From contig JACCEO010000010.1 in the NCBI GenBank assembly GCA_013416485.1, positions 1-64,000 of the forward strand: a DNA stretch of 64,000 nt. Direction: 5' to 3'. The notes beneath the pieces are model-generated. The model saw nothing but the letters and a program-made list of their open reading frames with translations. It made no database searches and was not told where the DNA came from. Positions 8,765 through 18,480 of this stretch are shown here, one piece after another; position 1 is the stretch's first letter; the number at the start of each line of letters is the position of its first letter. Source of the DNA: Alcaligenaceae bacterium. Lineage in GTDB: Bacteria; Pseudomonadota; Gammaproteobacteria; Burkholderiales; Burkholderiaceae_B. The translations under genes and the position numbers were made by a program.

Positions 8765-9748
8765 ATGACTAGCACCCCGCCACTATTAGAAGTTCGCAAC
8801 TTATGTGTGGAATTCCCCACCCGCAAAGGCATACTAACGGCTCTGGATAACATATCGTTCACTCTTAATGCTGGTGAGGTATTGGGTGTTGTGGGCGAGT
8901 CCGGTGCTGGAAAATCGCTTACAGGTGCTGCCATCATAGGGTTATTGGATCCTCCTGGGCGTATTGCTAGCGGCGAAATTTTTCTTAACGGACGGCGCAT
9001 TGATAACTTACCCGACCATCAAATGCGACGCATACGGGGTAAGGAAATTGGCGCCATTTTCCAAGACCCATTAACCTCGCTAAACCCGCTCTACACCATA
9101 GGCAAACAGCTAGCAGAAACCATAGTCACCCACTTACCGCTAACCTGGACGCAAGCCCGTAACCGCGCCATAGAATTGCTAGAAGCCACAGGCATACCTG
9201 CGGCACGGGAACGCATAGATCACTATCCACATCAGTTTTCTGGCGGCATGCGCCAACGCGTCGTGATTGCCCTGGCACTGGCTGCAGAACCCAAACTGGT
9301 AGTTGCTGACGAACCCACCACAGCCCTAGATGTCTCCATACAGGCACAAATCATAGAGCTACTTAAAAAACTAGGGCGCGAACAAGGTACTGCCATTATG
9401 CTAATCACCCATGATATGGGTGTGATCGCAGAAACCGCTGACCGGGTAGCCGTCATGTATGCCGGACGCATTGCTGAAATCGGACCTGTGGGTCATGTTA
9501 TACGCAGTCCCAGTCACCCCTATACCCGTGGCCTTATGGGATCCATACCCACGCTGGACAGCACCCTTGAACGACTGGTGCAAATAGACGGTTCTATGCC
9601 CAGGCTCAACGCTATCCCGGCAGGCTGCGCTTTCAATCCACGTTGCGCGCAGCGCATGGATCGCTGCCTGGCTCAGCGCCCTGAACTAATGAATGCCGGG
9701 CCATCGTTGGCCGCTTGCTGGCTACACGACACCAAGGCCGCGTCATGA
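8765..9748 (+). CDS. dppD: Peptide ABC transporter ATP-binding protein, DppD type
   Basis: A 327-residue ATPase with Walker A GESGAGKS (near 44-51), the ABC signature FSGGMRQRV, Walker [13 protein letters not shown] and the switch histidine in LITHDMG. The C-terminal oligopeptide (oligo_HPY) region has the Cys-rich stretch [15 protein letters not shown] that in DppD-type subunits can bind an iron-sulfur cluster. It starts 2 nt after the permease stop and shares ATGA with the next gene. Confidence 0.9.
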   Translation: MTSTPPLLEVRNLCVEFPTRKGILTALDNISFTLNAGEVLGVVGESGAGKSLTGAAIIGLLDPPGRIASGEIFLNGRRIDNLPDHQMRRIRGKEIGAIFQDPLTSLNPLYTIGKQLAETIVTHLPLTWTQARNRAIELLEATGIPAARERIDHYPHQFSGGMRQRVVIALALAAEPKLVVADEPTTALDVSIQAQIIELLKKLGREQGTAIMLITHDMGVIAETADRVAVMYAGRIAEIGPVGHVIRSPSHPYTRGLMGSIPTLDSTLERLVQIDGSMPRLNAIPAGCAFNPRCAQRMDRCLAQRPELMNAGPSLAACWLHDTKAAS

Positions 9749-10758
9749 GCAATCCTACTAAACAGCCTTTAGTCACTGTGGACAACGCTGCACGTTGGTT
9801 TGATGTGTCACCATCATGGCTGGACCGCGTTATTAGTCGCAAACCGCCTGTATTTTTACGTGCGGTAAATGGTGTATCGTTTGATATCTACCCTGGCGAA
9901 ACTCTGGCATTAGTGGGTGAGTCCGGTTGCGGAAAATCCACTGTGGCCAGAATGCTGGTGGGCCTGTATGGTTTAACCCAAGGCAGCATTACCTTTGATG
10001 GCCAACCGCTAAGCAACATGCAAAAAAAAGGCGGCAAGGCCTTGCGGCGACGCTTGCAAATGATATTCCAAGACCCCTATGCCAGTCTGAATCCACGTTG
10101 GCGCGTAGGCCGTATCATTGCCGAACCTTTGCTGGTACACACGAACTTAAGCCCAGCCGAACGGCAGCAACGGGTTAATGAACTATTGGTACAAGTCGGC
10201 CTGGATGCTAGCGACCACACACGCTACCCACACCAGTTTTCGGGCGGTCAGCGCCAACGCATCTCGATTGCACGCGCTATGGCAGCACAACCGGAATTCT
10301 TGGTTTGCGATGAACCTACATCGGCACTTGACGTATCTGTACAAGCACAAGTTCTGAACCTTATGAAGGACCTGCAACGCACACTAGGTCTGACGTACTT
10401 GTTTATTTCACATAATCTGGCGGTGGTCCACCATGTGGCTGACCGTGTCGCTGTTATGTATTTAGGCCGTATCGTTGAACTGGCCCCACGCGACGAACTT
10501 TTCCAACGTCCACAGCATCCCTATACCCGCATGCTACTGGCTTCTATACCCGACATAACAGGCACTGCCAAACGCCGCACCCCAGTGGCAGGCGAAGTTC
10601 CCAACCCACTATCACCGCCCACAGGCTGCCCTTTCCACCCCCGGTGCCCTTATGCCCGCCCCATCTGCTCGGAAAGCATGCCCAAAACACTACCCAGTGG
10701 TCTAACTCAAGTAGCTTGTCACGGCATAGAAAGCGGCTGGATCAACGACTGCATTTAA
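9745..10758 (+). CDS. dppF: Peptide ABC transporter ATP-binding protein, DppF type
   Basis: A 337-residue ATPase, the partner of the preceding subunit. Walker A is GESGCGKS, the signature FSGGQRQRI, Walker B FLVCDEPTSALD, H-switch LFISHNL. The C-terminal GCPFHPRCPYARPIC again forms a Cys cluster of the oligo_HPY region. The start at 9745 overlaps the previous stop as ATGA. It completes a binding protein, two permeases and two ATPases, the full set for a dipeptide/oligopeptide importer. Confidence 0.9.
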   Translation: MSNPTKQPLVTVDNAARWFDVSPSWLDRVISRKPPVFLRAVNGVSFDIYPGETLALVGESGCGKSTVARMLVGLYGLTQGSITFDGQPLSNMQKKGGKALRRRLQMIFQDPYASLNPRWRVGRIIAEPLLVHTNLSPAERQQRVNELLVQVGLDASDHTRYPHQFSGGQRQRISIARAMAAQPEFLVCDEPTSALDVSVQAQVLNLMKDLQRTLGLTYLFISHNLAVVHHVADRVAVMYLGRIVELAPRDELFQRPQHPYTRMLLASIPDITGTAKRRTPVAGEVPNPLSPPTGCPFHPRCPYARPICSESMPKTLPSGLTQVACHGIESGWINDCI

Positions 10759-10795
10759 AAACTTCTATCTATCCACCTTTTCTTACTCTACCCGT

Positions 10796-12355
10796 ATGTC
10801 CAAACCGACCAGCCCTATGCCTGTTTCGTCTAGTTATCCCATGCGCTTTACAGTTCCAATCTGGCAAGTCATCGTTTTTTTGTTAATTATGGTGGCCTTA
10901 TGGTCACTACTTATGGCCGTCAGCCATAAAGCACCCGATCTGGATGGCATGGAAGAGCTGGTCTGGGCCAGCAGCCTAGAACTAGGCTACAACAAACACC
11001 CGCCCTTTCCATCTTGGATAATGTACGGGTTTACGCAAATTTTTGGCCGTCCCATTTGGTTAACTTTTTTTGCTGGGCAATTATTCTCTGCATTGGGCTT
11101 ATGGTTTGTTTGGAAATTGGGTCGTGAAATGACAACGCCCGCCCAGGCTTTCATGGCAATGATGTTGGTATCGACAATCGCATACTTCTCCCTGCGCGGC
11201 ACGATTTACAACCACAACACTGCTCAGCTGTGGTCCATAGCCGCTGCCACCTGGTTGTTTTACCGAGCAGTGCGTTACCAACACGCTAGTAGCTGGCTAT
11301 GGTTAGGCGCCGTCAGCGCCATCGCAATGCTGACCAAATACAGTGCCTTGATCCAATTCGCTGCTTTCTTTCTGTTTATGCTGCGCTGTGGCAGTCTGAA
11401 GCAAGCTGCTACTTACCGGGGCATAGGGCTGGCCTTACTAAGCTTCGTTGTTGTCGCCTCGCCCCATGCTTACTGGCTATGGCAAGTAGACTTCCAACCC
11501 TTGCTGTATGCCGATAAGTCATTGGAAACCACCACTCGTTTAGAAGCCTTAGGCCATGTATGGTCTTTCTTTATTGATCAGCTAGGTCGTCTTAGTCCAA
11601 TGCTAGTGGCTTGGTTAGCCTGGGCTTACTGGATGCGTAAGTCCCCGTTATCCACGGCCAGTACCACAGACACACCACCACGCTACATACAGGGTTTTTC
11701 CGATTTTGACCGTTCATTTTTGCTGTGGGTAGGACTGGCACCACTGGTATCCACCTTGGTAATCTCATTACTACTAGGTACCAGTTTGGTCGCATCTTGG
11801 GCCTCTACCTTTTTCATACTGTATGGATTTTATGCACTATGGGCTATGCGAGGCGACGAAACGACAAACGTTAAACGTGTCGCCATCGTGGTGCTATCCA
11901 TACACTTGCTGATGGCAATAGGCTATGCCGTGGCCCGTGGGCCCCTGGCCTGGTATACAGGGCGCGATACCCGCTCGATGTTCCCTGGCCCTACCATTTC
12001 TGCCGCTATGACGGCTACCTGGCAGCGTTATGTTCCCGACCATCCTTTGACTGTTGTTATATCCGACACTTGGTTAGGTGGCAATATTGCTGTGCATGCG
12101 GGTCAACAAGTGCAAGTCTTCATCAATGCAGACTTTACAGAGTCGCCCTGGTTAGACCCAGCCACCGCCTTAGATTGCGGTGCCCTAGTGGTTTTCAGCC
12201 GTAAAACGCGTGGCGAGCCACCAGCAGCCTTATTTGCCTTGCACCAACAAGCCCCCTGGCAAGGGCAGCTGGACATGCCTTGGTCCAGCCCGTCCAGCCC
12301 CATCATTGATTTGAACTGGGGGGTAATTCCACCAACGGCGGCATGCAAAAACTAA
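10796..12355 (+). CDS. GT39-family membrane glycosyltransferase (ArnT/PMT_2-like)
   Basis: A 519-residue multi-helix protein. An N-terminal helix is followed by a periplasmic loop with acidic residues (DLDGMEE) and [11 protein letters not shown], the usual position of the catalytic Asp/Glu in GT39 enzymes that move a sugar from a polyprenyl-phosphate carrier. About ten to twelve helices follow, then a soluble C-terminal region from about residue 400. The acceptor (lipid A, protein or other) is unknown. No good ribosome site is visible, so the exact start (10796 or 10817) is uncertain. Its stop codon overlaps that of convergent ribA. Confidence 0.78.
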   Translation: MSKPTSPMPVSSSYPMRFTVPIWQVIVFLLIMVALWSLLMAVSHKAPDLDGMEELVWASSLELGYNKHPPFPSWIMYGFTQIFGRPIWLTFFAGQLFSALGLWFVWKLGREMTTPAQAFMAMMLVSTIAYFSLRGTIYNHNTAQLWSIAAATWLFYRAVRYQHASSWLWLGAVSAIAMLTKYSALIQFAAFFLFMLRCGSLKQAATYRGIGLALLSFVVVASPHAYWLWQVDFQPLLYADKSLETTTRLEALGHVWSFFIDQLGRLSPMLVAWLAWAYWMRKSPLSTASTTDTPPRYIQGFSDFDRSFLLWVGLAPLVSTLVISLLLGTSLVASWASTFFILYGFYALWAMRGDETTNVKRVAIVVLSIHLLMAIGYAVARGPLAWYTGRDTRSMFPGPTISAAMTATWQRYVPDHPLTVVISDTWLGGNIAVHAGQQVQVFINADFTESPWLDPATALDCGALVVFSRKTRGEPPAALFALHQQAPWQGQLDMPWSSPSSPIIDLNWGVIPPTAACKN

Positions 12356-13041
12356 ATGTTTTCGGGGCCAGTACCTGGGCTTAACCAATGGCCCAGCTTG
12401 GCTTCCTTGACTCCCAAATAATGCTCGTTGAAGGGATTACGGTTAACCCGCAAAGGAATGCGTTCGGCGACCTCTATGCCCAGATCCGTCAACATGGTGA
12501 CCTTGCGAGGATTATTGGTCATTAAGCGCACGCTGCAAATACCGAAGTGATCCAACATGGGTTTGCACAGATCATAACGTCTATGATCGGCCTGGAACCC
12601 CAGGCGCTCATTGGCTTCTACGGTGTCTGCCCCTTGGTCTTGCAACTGATAAGCGCGTATTTTGTTGGCCAAACCTATGCCACGCCCTTCTTGGCGTAAA
12701 TACAGCAACACCCCGCGCCCTTCAGCGGCCATTGCCTTAAGCGCTGTCTCCAATTGGGCGCCACAATCGCAACGCTGACTGAACAAGGCATCACCCGTCA
12801 GGCACTCAGAGTGAATTCTGGCCAGCACCGGCGCGCCGCTACCCACGTCGCCTAGGGTCAGGACCACGTGTTCTTTGCCATTGGCAGGTTCGCCAAACAC
12901 ATGTATGCCAAATGTTGCCCAGGGCGTGGGCAATAAACTCGATGTGATGTATTCTGCGTGTTGGTTGACAGACTTGCCCTGCTGGCCCGATAGCTGAGTA
13001 AATTCCGATGTGTCCGATTTGGCGCCGCACAGGGGCTGCAT
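12352..13041 (-). CDS. ribA: GTP cyclohydrolase II
   Basis: A 229-residue enzyme that opens GTP to 2,5-diamino-6-ribosylamino-pyrimidinone phosphate, the first step of riboflavin synthesis. The zinc ligands are visible in [14 protein letters not shown], the nucleotide-binding stretch as RQEGRGIGL, and the C-terminal [11 protein letters not shown] segment is typical. It is stand-alone, without a fused RibB domain. GGAGG lies 6 nt before the ATG at 13041. About 30 residues precede the catalytic core, a modest extension. No FMN riboswitch is seen upstream. Confidence 0.93.
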   Translation of the reverse strand: MQPLCGAKSDTSEFTQLSGQQGKSVNQHAEYITSSLLPTPWATFGIHVFGEPANGKEHVVLTLGDVGSGAPVLARIHSECLTGDALFSQRCDCGAQLETALKAMAAEGRGVLLYLRQEGRGIGLANKIRAYQLQDQGADTVEANERLGFQADHRRYDLCKPMLDHFGICSVRLMTNNPRKVTMLTDLGIEVAERIPLRVNRNPFNEHYLGVKEAKLGHWLSPGTGPENI

Positions 13042-13124
13042 AAAAACCTCCAGATAAACACCCCAAGATTAACATTTTCCCAACATGCACTGTATGCAAG
13101 GGATCATTTATAGCGTAGTCAGTC

Positions 13125-13325
13125 ATGAAAGCCAGTATTGTCCTTGTTAGCGTGCTGATCGCCGTCGCCACATGGTGGTGGAATAATTTGCCGCGTAACG
13201 TCCACGGCAAAGCTTCGTTGCATCGTCGTTTGCAAACCGCCTTCAAAAGCATAGTCGTAGGTGTGATAGTTTATTTTTCTTTGATGGCCATCGCTATGCT
13301 CTATCTGCTTGTTACCACAGCATAA
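13125..13325 (+). CDS. Small membrane protein, function unknown
   Basis: A 66-residue product with two predicted membrane helices (about 4-20 and 44-64) linked by a basic loop (PRNVHGKASLHRRLQTAFKS). It is divergent from ribA with an 83-bp gap. I do not recognise the family. The amphipathic layout and position support a real gene, but the ribosome site is weak. Confidence 0.55.
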   Translation: MKASIVLVSVLIAVATWWWNNLPRNVHGKASLHRRLQTAFKSIVVGVIVYFSLMAIAMLYLLVTTA

Positions 13326-13407
13326 CTACTTGCTTTGACGGTCAAAATGCAATGTAATGGAATAAATTCAAATCTTTTGTTTTATGTACTGTGTTTTGAG
13401 ACTACCC

Positions 13408-13899
13408 ATGCCCATCAACCTAGGCCATTACTTGGCAGGCTTAAGCCTACTGCTTTGTGGTTGGGCTGCAACGGCCGCATCGCCAGAAACGTGGCAGGCT
13501 CCACCCTCTAGACTAGATCTCGACACGCCCCACGGTGAGCTGCACGTAACGCCCAGCGAATACGTTTATGAGTCTGTGCTGCGTTTGAATAATACGGATA
13601 TCGAACCACGTATCGTGGGTCTATTGAATATTCCATATGCCTACAATATGCCAAAATTTCACGCGGCATTAGTATCTATACACAAAGGCAACGACGGTTG
13701 CCCTGTAGTGTACCGATGGGTGCGTATTGATAAGTCAGGCTACAGTGTGACTCCTGAATTCGGCTCCTGCTCAGAAAACATCCAGGTTAGCGCTACGGCA
13801 CGTACCCTGACCGTACTTACCCCAAGTAGCACGAATCCAGATAAAATGGACAAATACATTTACGATGGCAACGCGATTAAGCACCATCAGACACCTTAA
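13408..13899 (+). CDS. Secreted or periplasmic protein of unknown function
   Basis: About 163 residues. The start at 13408 gives a clean signal peptide (MPINLGHYLAGLSLLLCGWAATAAS) with a likely signal-peptidase I site after ATAA; an upstream ATG at 13384 would add eight residues. The mature part is beta-rich in appearance and contains two cysteines (DGCPVV and GSCSEN) that may form a disulfide in the periplasm. I recognise no family. It is followed after 14 nt by two small paralogous genes, so the three may be co-transcribed. Confidence 0.65.
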   Translation: MPINLGHYLAGLSLLLCGWAATAASPETWQAPPSRLDLDTPHGELHVTPSEYVYESVLRLNNTDIEPRIVGLLNIPYAYNMPKFHAALVSIHKGNDGCPVVYRWVRIDKSGYSVTPEFGSCSENIQVSATARTLTVLTPSSTNPDKMDKYIYDGNAIKHHQTP

Positions 13900-13913
13900 T
13901 ACTTAAAATTACC

Positions 13914-14279
13914 GTGACTACCACCACTACCGAATCCTGGGGTTTTTTACACCCCGAATGCCATGGTTCTAACGCCCTGATGTTCTTTAGCTGGGATCTT
14001 GCAAAAACCATAGAACAACAGTTTTTGCTACATGCACAATCCACTATCTCTATTCAACTTTTTGAAGCTCAAAAAGCAGTAGATCGTTTGCTTAAGCAGT
14101 ATGTGCAAATCCAAGCTAACCCAGACGCTTTCGAAGGTCAAAGCATCGTGCTGCAACTTGAGCACGATGACTCCGACCCGGACGCCCAGCCTGTGCTGGC
14201 TTTACAGACCTCACCACGCCTGGAAGGTCTGATACTGGCTGCACAAGCTCAACAATCCAGTTCCAGAACGATTAATTAG
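13914..14279 (+). CDS. Small protein of unknown family, copy 1 of a tandem pair
   Basis: A 121-residue soluble protein starting with GTG at 13914. It is clearly related to the next gene: both open with SWGF/SWGY, then Cys-x-Gly and an AL-x2-F segment, an FxAQxAxxxLLxxY helix, a DAFxxQ turn and a closing hydrophobic strand-helix (VLAL...LEGLIL versus VLLL...LKQHLL). No signal peptide or membrane helix. I recognise no known domain. A unit of about 120 residues has evidently been duplicated and has diverged strongly. Confidence 0.65.
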   Translation: MTTTTTESWGFLHPECHGSNALMFFSWDLAKTIEQQFLLHAQSTISIQLFEAQKAVDRLLKQYVQIQANPDAFEGQSIVLQLEHDDSDPDAQPVLALQTSPRLEGLILAAQAQQSSSRTIN

Positions 14280-14287
14280 GAAGTTAT

Positions 14288-14662
14288 TTGACTGCACCAT
14301 CCTGGGGTTACGAACGCGCCGACTGTATAGGCGACTTCGCTCTTAGCCTGTTTCTTGATGACATAGACACGCTAATCACCCACTACACCGAGGTCGCCAA
14401 CAGCGCTGGCGCTGACAGCCTGAACTCGCAAGCTCATCACCCTGAAGCCACTGTTTTTCAAGCGCAAGCTGCCGCTAACAAGCTACTGCAAGCCTATCAG
14501 AACAATGCTCGAAAAACCGATGCCTTCACCAATCAACACATAGACGTTAAATCCGTCGTTGATGGTAATGGCGTTTTGCTTTTAGTGCCTATCTTCTCCA
14601 CCGGCTTGAAGCAACACCTGCTACGCCTATTGGATAAATCCAATAAAACCTCACTGCACTAA
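14288..14662 (+). CDS. Small protein of unknown family, copy 2 of a tandem pair
   Basis: A 124-residue soluble protein starting with TTG at 14288, 8 nt after its paralogue, with AGGAAG upstream as the ribosome site. It shares the WGY...C-x-G...AL layout, the FQAQAAANKLLQAY helix and the DAFTNQ turn with copy 1, while the segment between (THYTEVANSAGADSLNSQ) is longer and unrelated. No known family is recognised. Both copies use non-ATG starts, which suggests low expression. Confidence 0.65.
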   Translation: MTAPSWGYERADCIGDFALSLFLDDIDTLITHYTEVANSAGADSLNSQAHHPEATVFQAQAAANKLLQAYQNNARKTDAFTNQHIDVKSVVDGNGVLLLVPIFSTGLKQHLLRLLDKSNKTSLH

Positions 14663-14686
14663 ATACCTACAACTATTTAACGCGTA

Positions 14687-15415
14687 ATGCCCTTGATGAC
14701 TACCCGCAACACTAACGAAACACCCGTACCTACCATCACCCTAAGGGTCTGGGATCTGCCCACACGTATATTCCACTGGGGTCTGGTCGCTACTGTCATA
14801 GGCTGTTTTATTACGGTCAAACTGGGTGGCCTATGGATGGACTGGCACGTGCGCTTCGGGCTAACTGCCCTTGCTTTGTTGCTATTTCGCGTTTTATGGG
14901 GCGTGGTTGGTCCGCACTATGCCCGCTTTAGCCAATTTATTTGTTGGCCATCGACAGTAATACGTTACTTACGGGGCCAACACCTACATTATGCAGGTCA
15001 TAATCCAGTAGGTGCTTTATCGGTTATTGCTATGCTACTGGTATTTGGTTTCCAAGCGATTAGTGGGTTGTTTGCAAACGACGATATCTTTACCTCGGGT
15101 CCATTGGCTTACCTAAGCACCTCTTGGTCAAATACTTTGACTGGTCTGCATAATTTAAACGAATGGGTCATGATAGGCTTGGTTACCCTGCATATCGTTG
15201 CCATACTCTGGTATCGCCTGGTGCGTAAACAAAATCTGGCCGCTACTATGCTACATGGCAACGTCACCTTGAAGCATTCTTCTTTACCAACGGTAGCCGC
15301 TGTCGATAGCTGGGCAATACGCTTAGGCGCGCTGTTCTTAGCCATTTCTACCGGGCTATTCACCTGGTGGCTGACCACTCTGGCGCCCGTGGGTGGCGAC
15401 ATGTCGTTCATGTAA
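14687..15415 (+). CDS. Cytochrome b561-type membrane protein
   Basis: A 242-residue inner-membrane di-haem cytochrome b of the Ni/Fe-hydrogenase/b561 group (COG3658-like). Four to five helices are seen; candidate haem ligands are the histidines in RIFHWGLV (about 26-33), DWHVRFG, GLHNLNEW and LVTLHIVAILWY. Such proteins pass electrons between the quinone pool and c-type cytochromes or periplasmic donors. The partner is not evident: its neighbours are unknown small genes and dbpA. The start (14687 or 14696) is not fixed by a ribosome site. Confidence 0.82.
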   Translation: MPLMTTRNTNETPVPTITLRVWDLPTRIFHWGLVATVIGCFITVKLGGLWMDWHVRFGLTALALLLFRVLWGVVGPHYARFSQFICWPSTVIRYLRGQHLHYAGHNPVGALSVIAMLLVFGFQAISGLFANDDIFTSGPLAYLSTSWSNTLTGLHNLNEWVMIGLVTLHIVAILWYRLVRKQNLAATMLHGNVTLKHSSLPTVAAVDSWAIRLGALFLAISTGLFTWWLTTLAPVGGDMSFM

Positions 15416-15469
15416 CTGCTTGCTCACCCGCGCAACGGCTACAATAGCCCCCTAACTATTGCAGCCTCT

Positions 15470-16852
15470 ATGACTACCCTATCCTTTTCTACCCTCCCCG
15501 CACTTACCCCCGCCATACTAGCCAATCTTAATCAGCTAGGCTATGACCAGATGACACCCGTGCAGGCACAAAGCCTGCCCTTGGTACTGGATGGCAAAGA
15601 CCTTATCGTTCAGGCCCAAACCGGCAGTGGCAAAACAGCCGCCTTTGGCTTGGGCGTTATCCATGCCCTGGATGCCAACCGCCTGCATACTCAGGCCCTG
15701 GTGTTATGTCCCACCCGCGAGTTGGCGGAACAAGTGGCCAACGAACTACGCCGCTTGGCACGTGCCCTGGGTAACATCAAAGTGATTACGCTGTGTGGTG
15801 GCACGCCCATACGTCCACAGATAGAATCTCTTAAGTTTGGTGCCCATATTGTCGTTGCTACTCCTGGTCGACTCATGGACCATATCGACCGAGCTACCTT
15901 AGACTTATCCGGCATTAATCTATTGGTGCTAGACGAAGCTGACCGTATGCTAGATATGGGTTTTTATCCAGACGTCACTGAAATCGTTCAAGCTTGCCCA
16001 AAAAAACGCCAAACCTTGTTGTTTTCAGCGACCTATGCTGATGATATCCGCAAAGCTAGCGCGCGTTTTTTACGTCAACCCACAGAAATCAAGGTTGAAT
16101 CACCTAACGACGCCAATCCAATTGAACAGCGATTTTATGAAATTCAGCCTGACCGTCGCCTGGCGGTTATCGCCCAAATTCTAGAGCACTACCGCCCTGT
16201 ATCGACATTGGCATTTTGCAATACCAAAGCTCAGTGTCGCGAAGTTGCCGAATTTCTACAAGCCAGGGGTTTAAGTGCCATCGCACTACATGGCGATCTG
16301 GAACAGCGCGAGCGTGAAGACGTGCTGGTGCAGTTCGCTAACCAAAGCTGCTCGGTCTTGGTCGCCACCGATGTCGCTGCGCGTGGATTGGACATACACG
16401 GGCTAGACGCGGTTATCAACGTAGAAATCACACCCGATCCAGAAGTGCATATACACCGTATAGGTCGCACTGGTCGTGCCGGAGCCAGCGGCTTGGCCTT
16501 TACATTATGCACTCCCAAGGAAATACACCGCGCCACGGCCATAGAAACATATCAAAACACGCCTATTGTTTGGGATAACCCAAAAAACCTGAAACCAGCA
16601 CCCGGCGGTATCTTGCAAGCCCCTATGGTGACTTTGTGCATACAAGGTGGCAAAAAAGATAAGCTACGGCCCGGCGACATACTGGGTGCCCTAACCAAAG
16701 AAGCGGGCTTTTCTGGTCAGGATATCGGCAAAATCAGTTTGCTGGAATTCGTCAGTTTTGTAGCAGTTAGCCGCCCCATTGCGAAAGCCGCTAACGCAGC
16801 GTTAAATAATGGCAAAATCAAGGGGCGAAACTTTCGGGTCAGAATTATGTAA
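15470..16852 (+). CDS. dbpA: ATP-dependent RNA helicase DbpA
   Basis: A 460-residue DEAD-box helicase. The Q motif, AQTGSGKT (motif I), PTRELAEQ (Ia), VLDEADRML (II), LFSATY (III), VATDVAARGLDI (V) and HRIGRTGRAG (VI) are all present. The last ~75 residues (VTLCIQGGKKDKLRPGDILG onward) form the DbpA RNA-binding domain that targets helix 92 of 23S rRNA, which fixes the subtype and a role in 50S ribosome assembly. It is monocistronic in appearance. Confidence 0.93.
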   Translation: MTTLSFSTLPALTPAILANLNQLGYDQMTPVQAQSLPLVLDGKDLIVQAQTGSGKTAAFGLGVIHALDANRLHTQALVLCPTRELAEQVANELRRLARALGNIKVITLCGGTPIRPQIESLKFGAHIVVATPGRLMDHIDRATLDLSGINLLVLDEADRMLDMGFYPDVTEIVQACPKKRQTLLFSATYADDIRKASARFLRQPTEIKVESPNDANPIEQRFYEIQPDRRLAVIAQILEHYRPVSTLAFCNTKAQCREVAEFLQARGLSAIALHGDLEQREREDVLVQFANQSCSVLVATDVAARGLDIHGLDAVINVEITPDPEVHIHRIGRTGRAGASGLAFTLCTPKEIHRATAIETYQNTPIVWDNPKNLKPAPGGILQAPMVTLCIQGGKKDKLRPGDILGALTKEAGFSGQDIGKISLLEFVSFVAVSRPIAKAANAALNNGKIKGRNFRVRIM

Positions 16853-16898
16853 TTCCTACTAGGCTGATACCCAGCTAGCACCGTACTTTCGTAAGAGT

Positions 16899-17831
16899 TT
16901 AATACCCTCGGTCCCGCTGGATTAGACCGGTCAACGGCTCCCCGCGTATAAAGCTCTGCAGCTTGGTCACGACCTGCGCAATGCTGTTTTCCTGCAAACT
17001 TGCCCCCGAGATATGTGGCGTAATCGTAATTTCGGGGCGCTTCCAGAATGCATGTGACTTGGGTAAGGGCTCTTGTTGAAACACATCTAGGGTTGCACCT
17101 TTAACATGCCCACTATCCAGTAATGCCAATAGGTCGTCCTCGACCAAGTGCCCACCCCTGCCCACATTAATAATGTATGCGGATGACTGCAATTGCTGCA
17201 TGCTTTCGCGACACATAATGCCTATGGTTTCTGCCGTCAAGGGCAATACATTCACTAATACCCTGGTGCGTTGTAGAAACTCAGAGAAGTGATCAGGACC
17301 TGAAAATGACGTCACTCCGGGCATTGCCTTGGCGCTACGCGACCACGACGCAACGGGGTACTCCAGTGCAGCAATTGCTTGTGCAACCCGACTGCCTATA
17401 ACACCGGCTCCCATAACCCCCACAGGCCAACGCTCACGCTGTATTGCAGGTACACGCTGCCATAGACCTTGCTGCTGCAAATCTTGGTATTGATCAAAGC
17501 TGCGTGAAGCACGCAACAACGCATGAATAACGTATTCAGCAATTTGCACAGCCATTCCAGCATCTTCCAAGCGCAATATGGGAAGATCAGCAGGCAAGCC
17601 TGGCAAGCGGAATAAAGCATCCACACCAGCACCCAAATTAAACACAGCCTTAAGACGGGTTTCCCTAAGGAAAAGATCCGCAGGTGGTGTCCAAACAACG
17701 GCAAAATCCGCTTCAACAGCGGGTCCATCTTGCTGCCACGCAAGAACCTCCATATCGGGTAGTGCCTGCTGCAAAGGGGCCAGCCAGTGCTCTGGTGTAA
17801 TGTTATCCGTAGCGGCAAAAACAACCTTCAT
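16899..17831 (-). CDS. ghrA: Glyoxylate/hydroxypyruvate reductase (D-2-hydroxyacid dehydrogenase)
   Basis: A 310-residue NAD(P)H-dependent reductase of the GhrA type. The nucleotide-binding loop is GVMGAGVIGSRVAQA, followed by the catalytic Arg in INVGRGGHLVEDDLLALL, Glu in LDVFQQEPLP and His in ITPHISGAS. GhrA enzymes reduce glyoxylate and hydroxypyruvate. The start at 17831 is preferred because AGGAG lies 5 nt ahead and the protein begins at once with the first beta strand; an upstream in-frame ATG lacks such a site. Confidence 0.87.
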   Translation of the reverse strand: MKVVFAATDNITPEHWLAPLQQALPDMEVLAWQQDGPAVEADFAVVWTPPADLFLRETRLKAVFNLGAGVDALFRLPGLPADLPILRLEDAGMAVQIAEYVIHALLRASRSFDQYQDLQQQGLWQRVPAIQRERWPVGVMGAGVIGSRVAQAIAALEYPVASWSRSAKAMPGVTSFSGPDHFSEFLQRTRVLVNVLPLTAETIGIMCRESMQQLQSSAYIINVGRGGHLVEDDLLALLDSGHVKGATLDVFQQEPLPKSHAFWKRPEITITPHISGASLQENSIAQVVTKLQSFIRGEPLTGLIQRDRGY

Positions 17832-17989
17832 GATGCTCCTAAGTTTTAAAATAAACGACCCACCCGCCGACATTTGTCCGCCGACACGTAATATATCGAG
17901 TCACTGCATGGTAGCGGATCAGGACTGAACAGGGCAAGCCCAGACAACCGACTATGATCTTGTCTATCAGTTCTGATTTGGAGTCTTTT

Positions 17990-18460
17990 ATGCGTTATTT
18001 AATCTTATACCTCTTAATTACGACAAGTGGCCTAGTCCAGGCTCAGGGTCTATCCCCTTGGGGGACGGCCAAAGTCATAGAAACCAGTTATGCACCGCAT
18101 AAAGCCGTTTACGACGTGGCTTTATCAACTCCTGAAGAATTAGAGGTGGTGCTAGACAGGGTCAGTGGACTAAGCGTAACCTACCAAGCCGACCCCTTTG
18201 ATGCATCGATTGTGCTGGTCTTACACGGTCCAGAAATGTCTTTTTTTGATGCTCGTAACTTCGACAAATATGAAGCACTGATGCGGCGAGCACAAAGCCT
18301 GACTGTAGGTGGAATCATTGAGTTTCGTATGTGCAAATTAGCCGCTGCAGGTCGAGGTATAGACCCCGAGCATGTACATGGCTTTGTCGACATCATCCCT
18401 ATGGGGGATGCAGAGATCATCAGACTACAAAAAGAAGAGGGTTATGCTTATATGCATTAA
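17990..18460 (+). CDS. Exported DsrE-family protein, paralogue 1
   Basis: A 156-residue protein with a signal peptide (MRYLILYLLITTSGLVQAQG) and a DsrE/DsrF-like domain: the VLVLHGPEMSFFD strand-turn, the EFRMCKLAAAGRGI segment with the single conserved Cys, and the HGFVDIIPMGDAEIIRLQKEEGY ending. Most DsrE proteins are cytosolic sulfur carriers; the exported subgroup has no settled role. A clear paralogue lies at 41530-42057. GGAG lies 6 nt before the ATG at 17990. The torR gene follows after about 20 nt, so the two may share a transcript. Confidence 0.82.
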   Translation: MRYLILYLLITTSGLVQAQGLSPWGTAKVIETSYAPHKAVYDVALSTPEELEVVLDRVSGLSVTYQADPFDASIVLVLHGPEMSFFDARNFDKYEALMRRAQSLTVGGIIEFRMCKLAAAGRGIDPEHVHGFVDIIPMGDAEIIRLQKEEGYAYMH

Positions 18461-18480
18461 CGCCTCTATAATTGACGGTA

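Noticed and set aside
16858-16880. CTAGGCTG / CAGCTAG structure behind dbpA
   Set aside because: The stem is short with a bulge and has no T-run, so I do not call a terminator.
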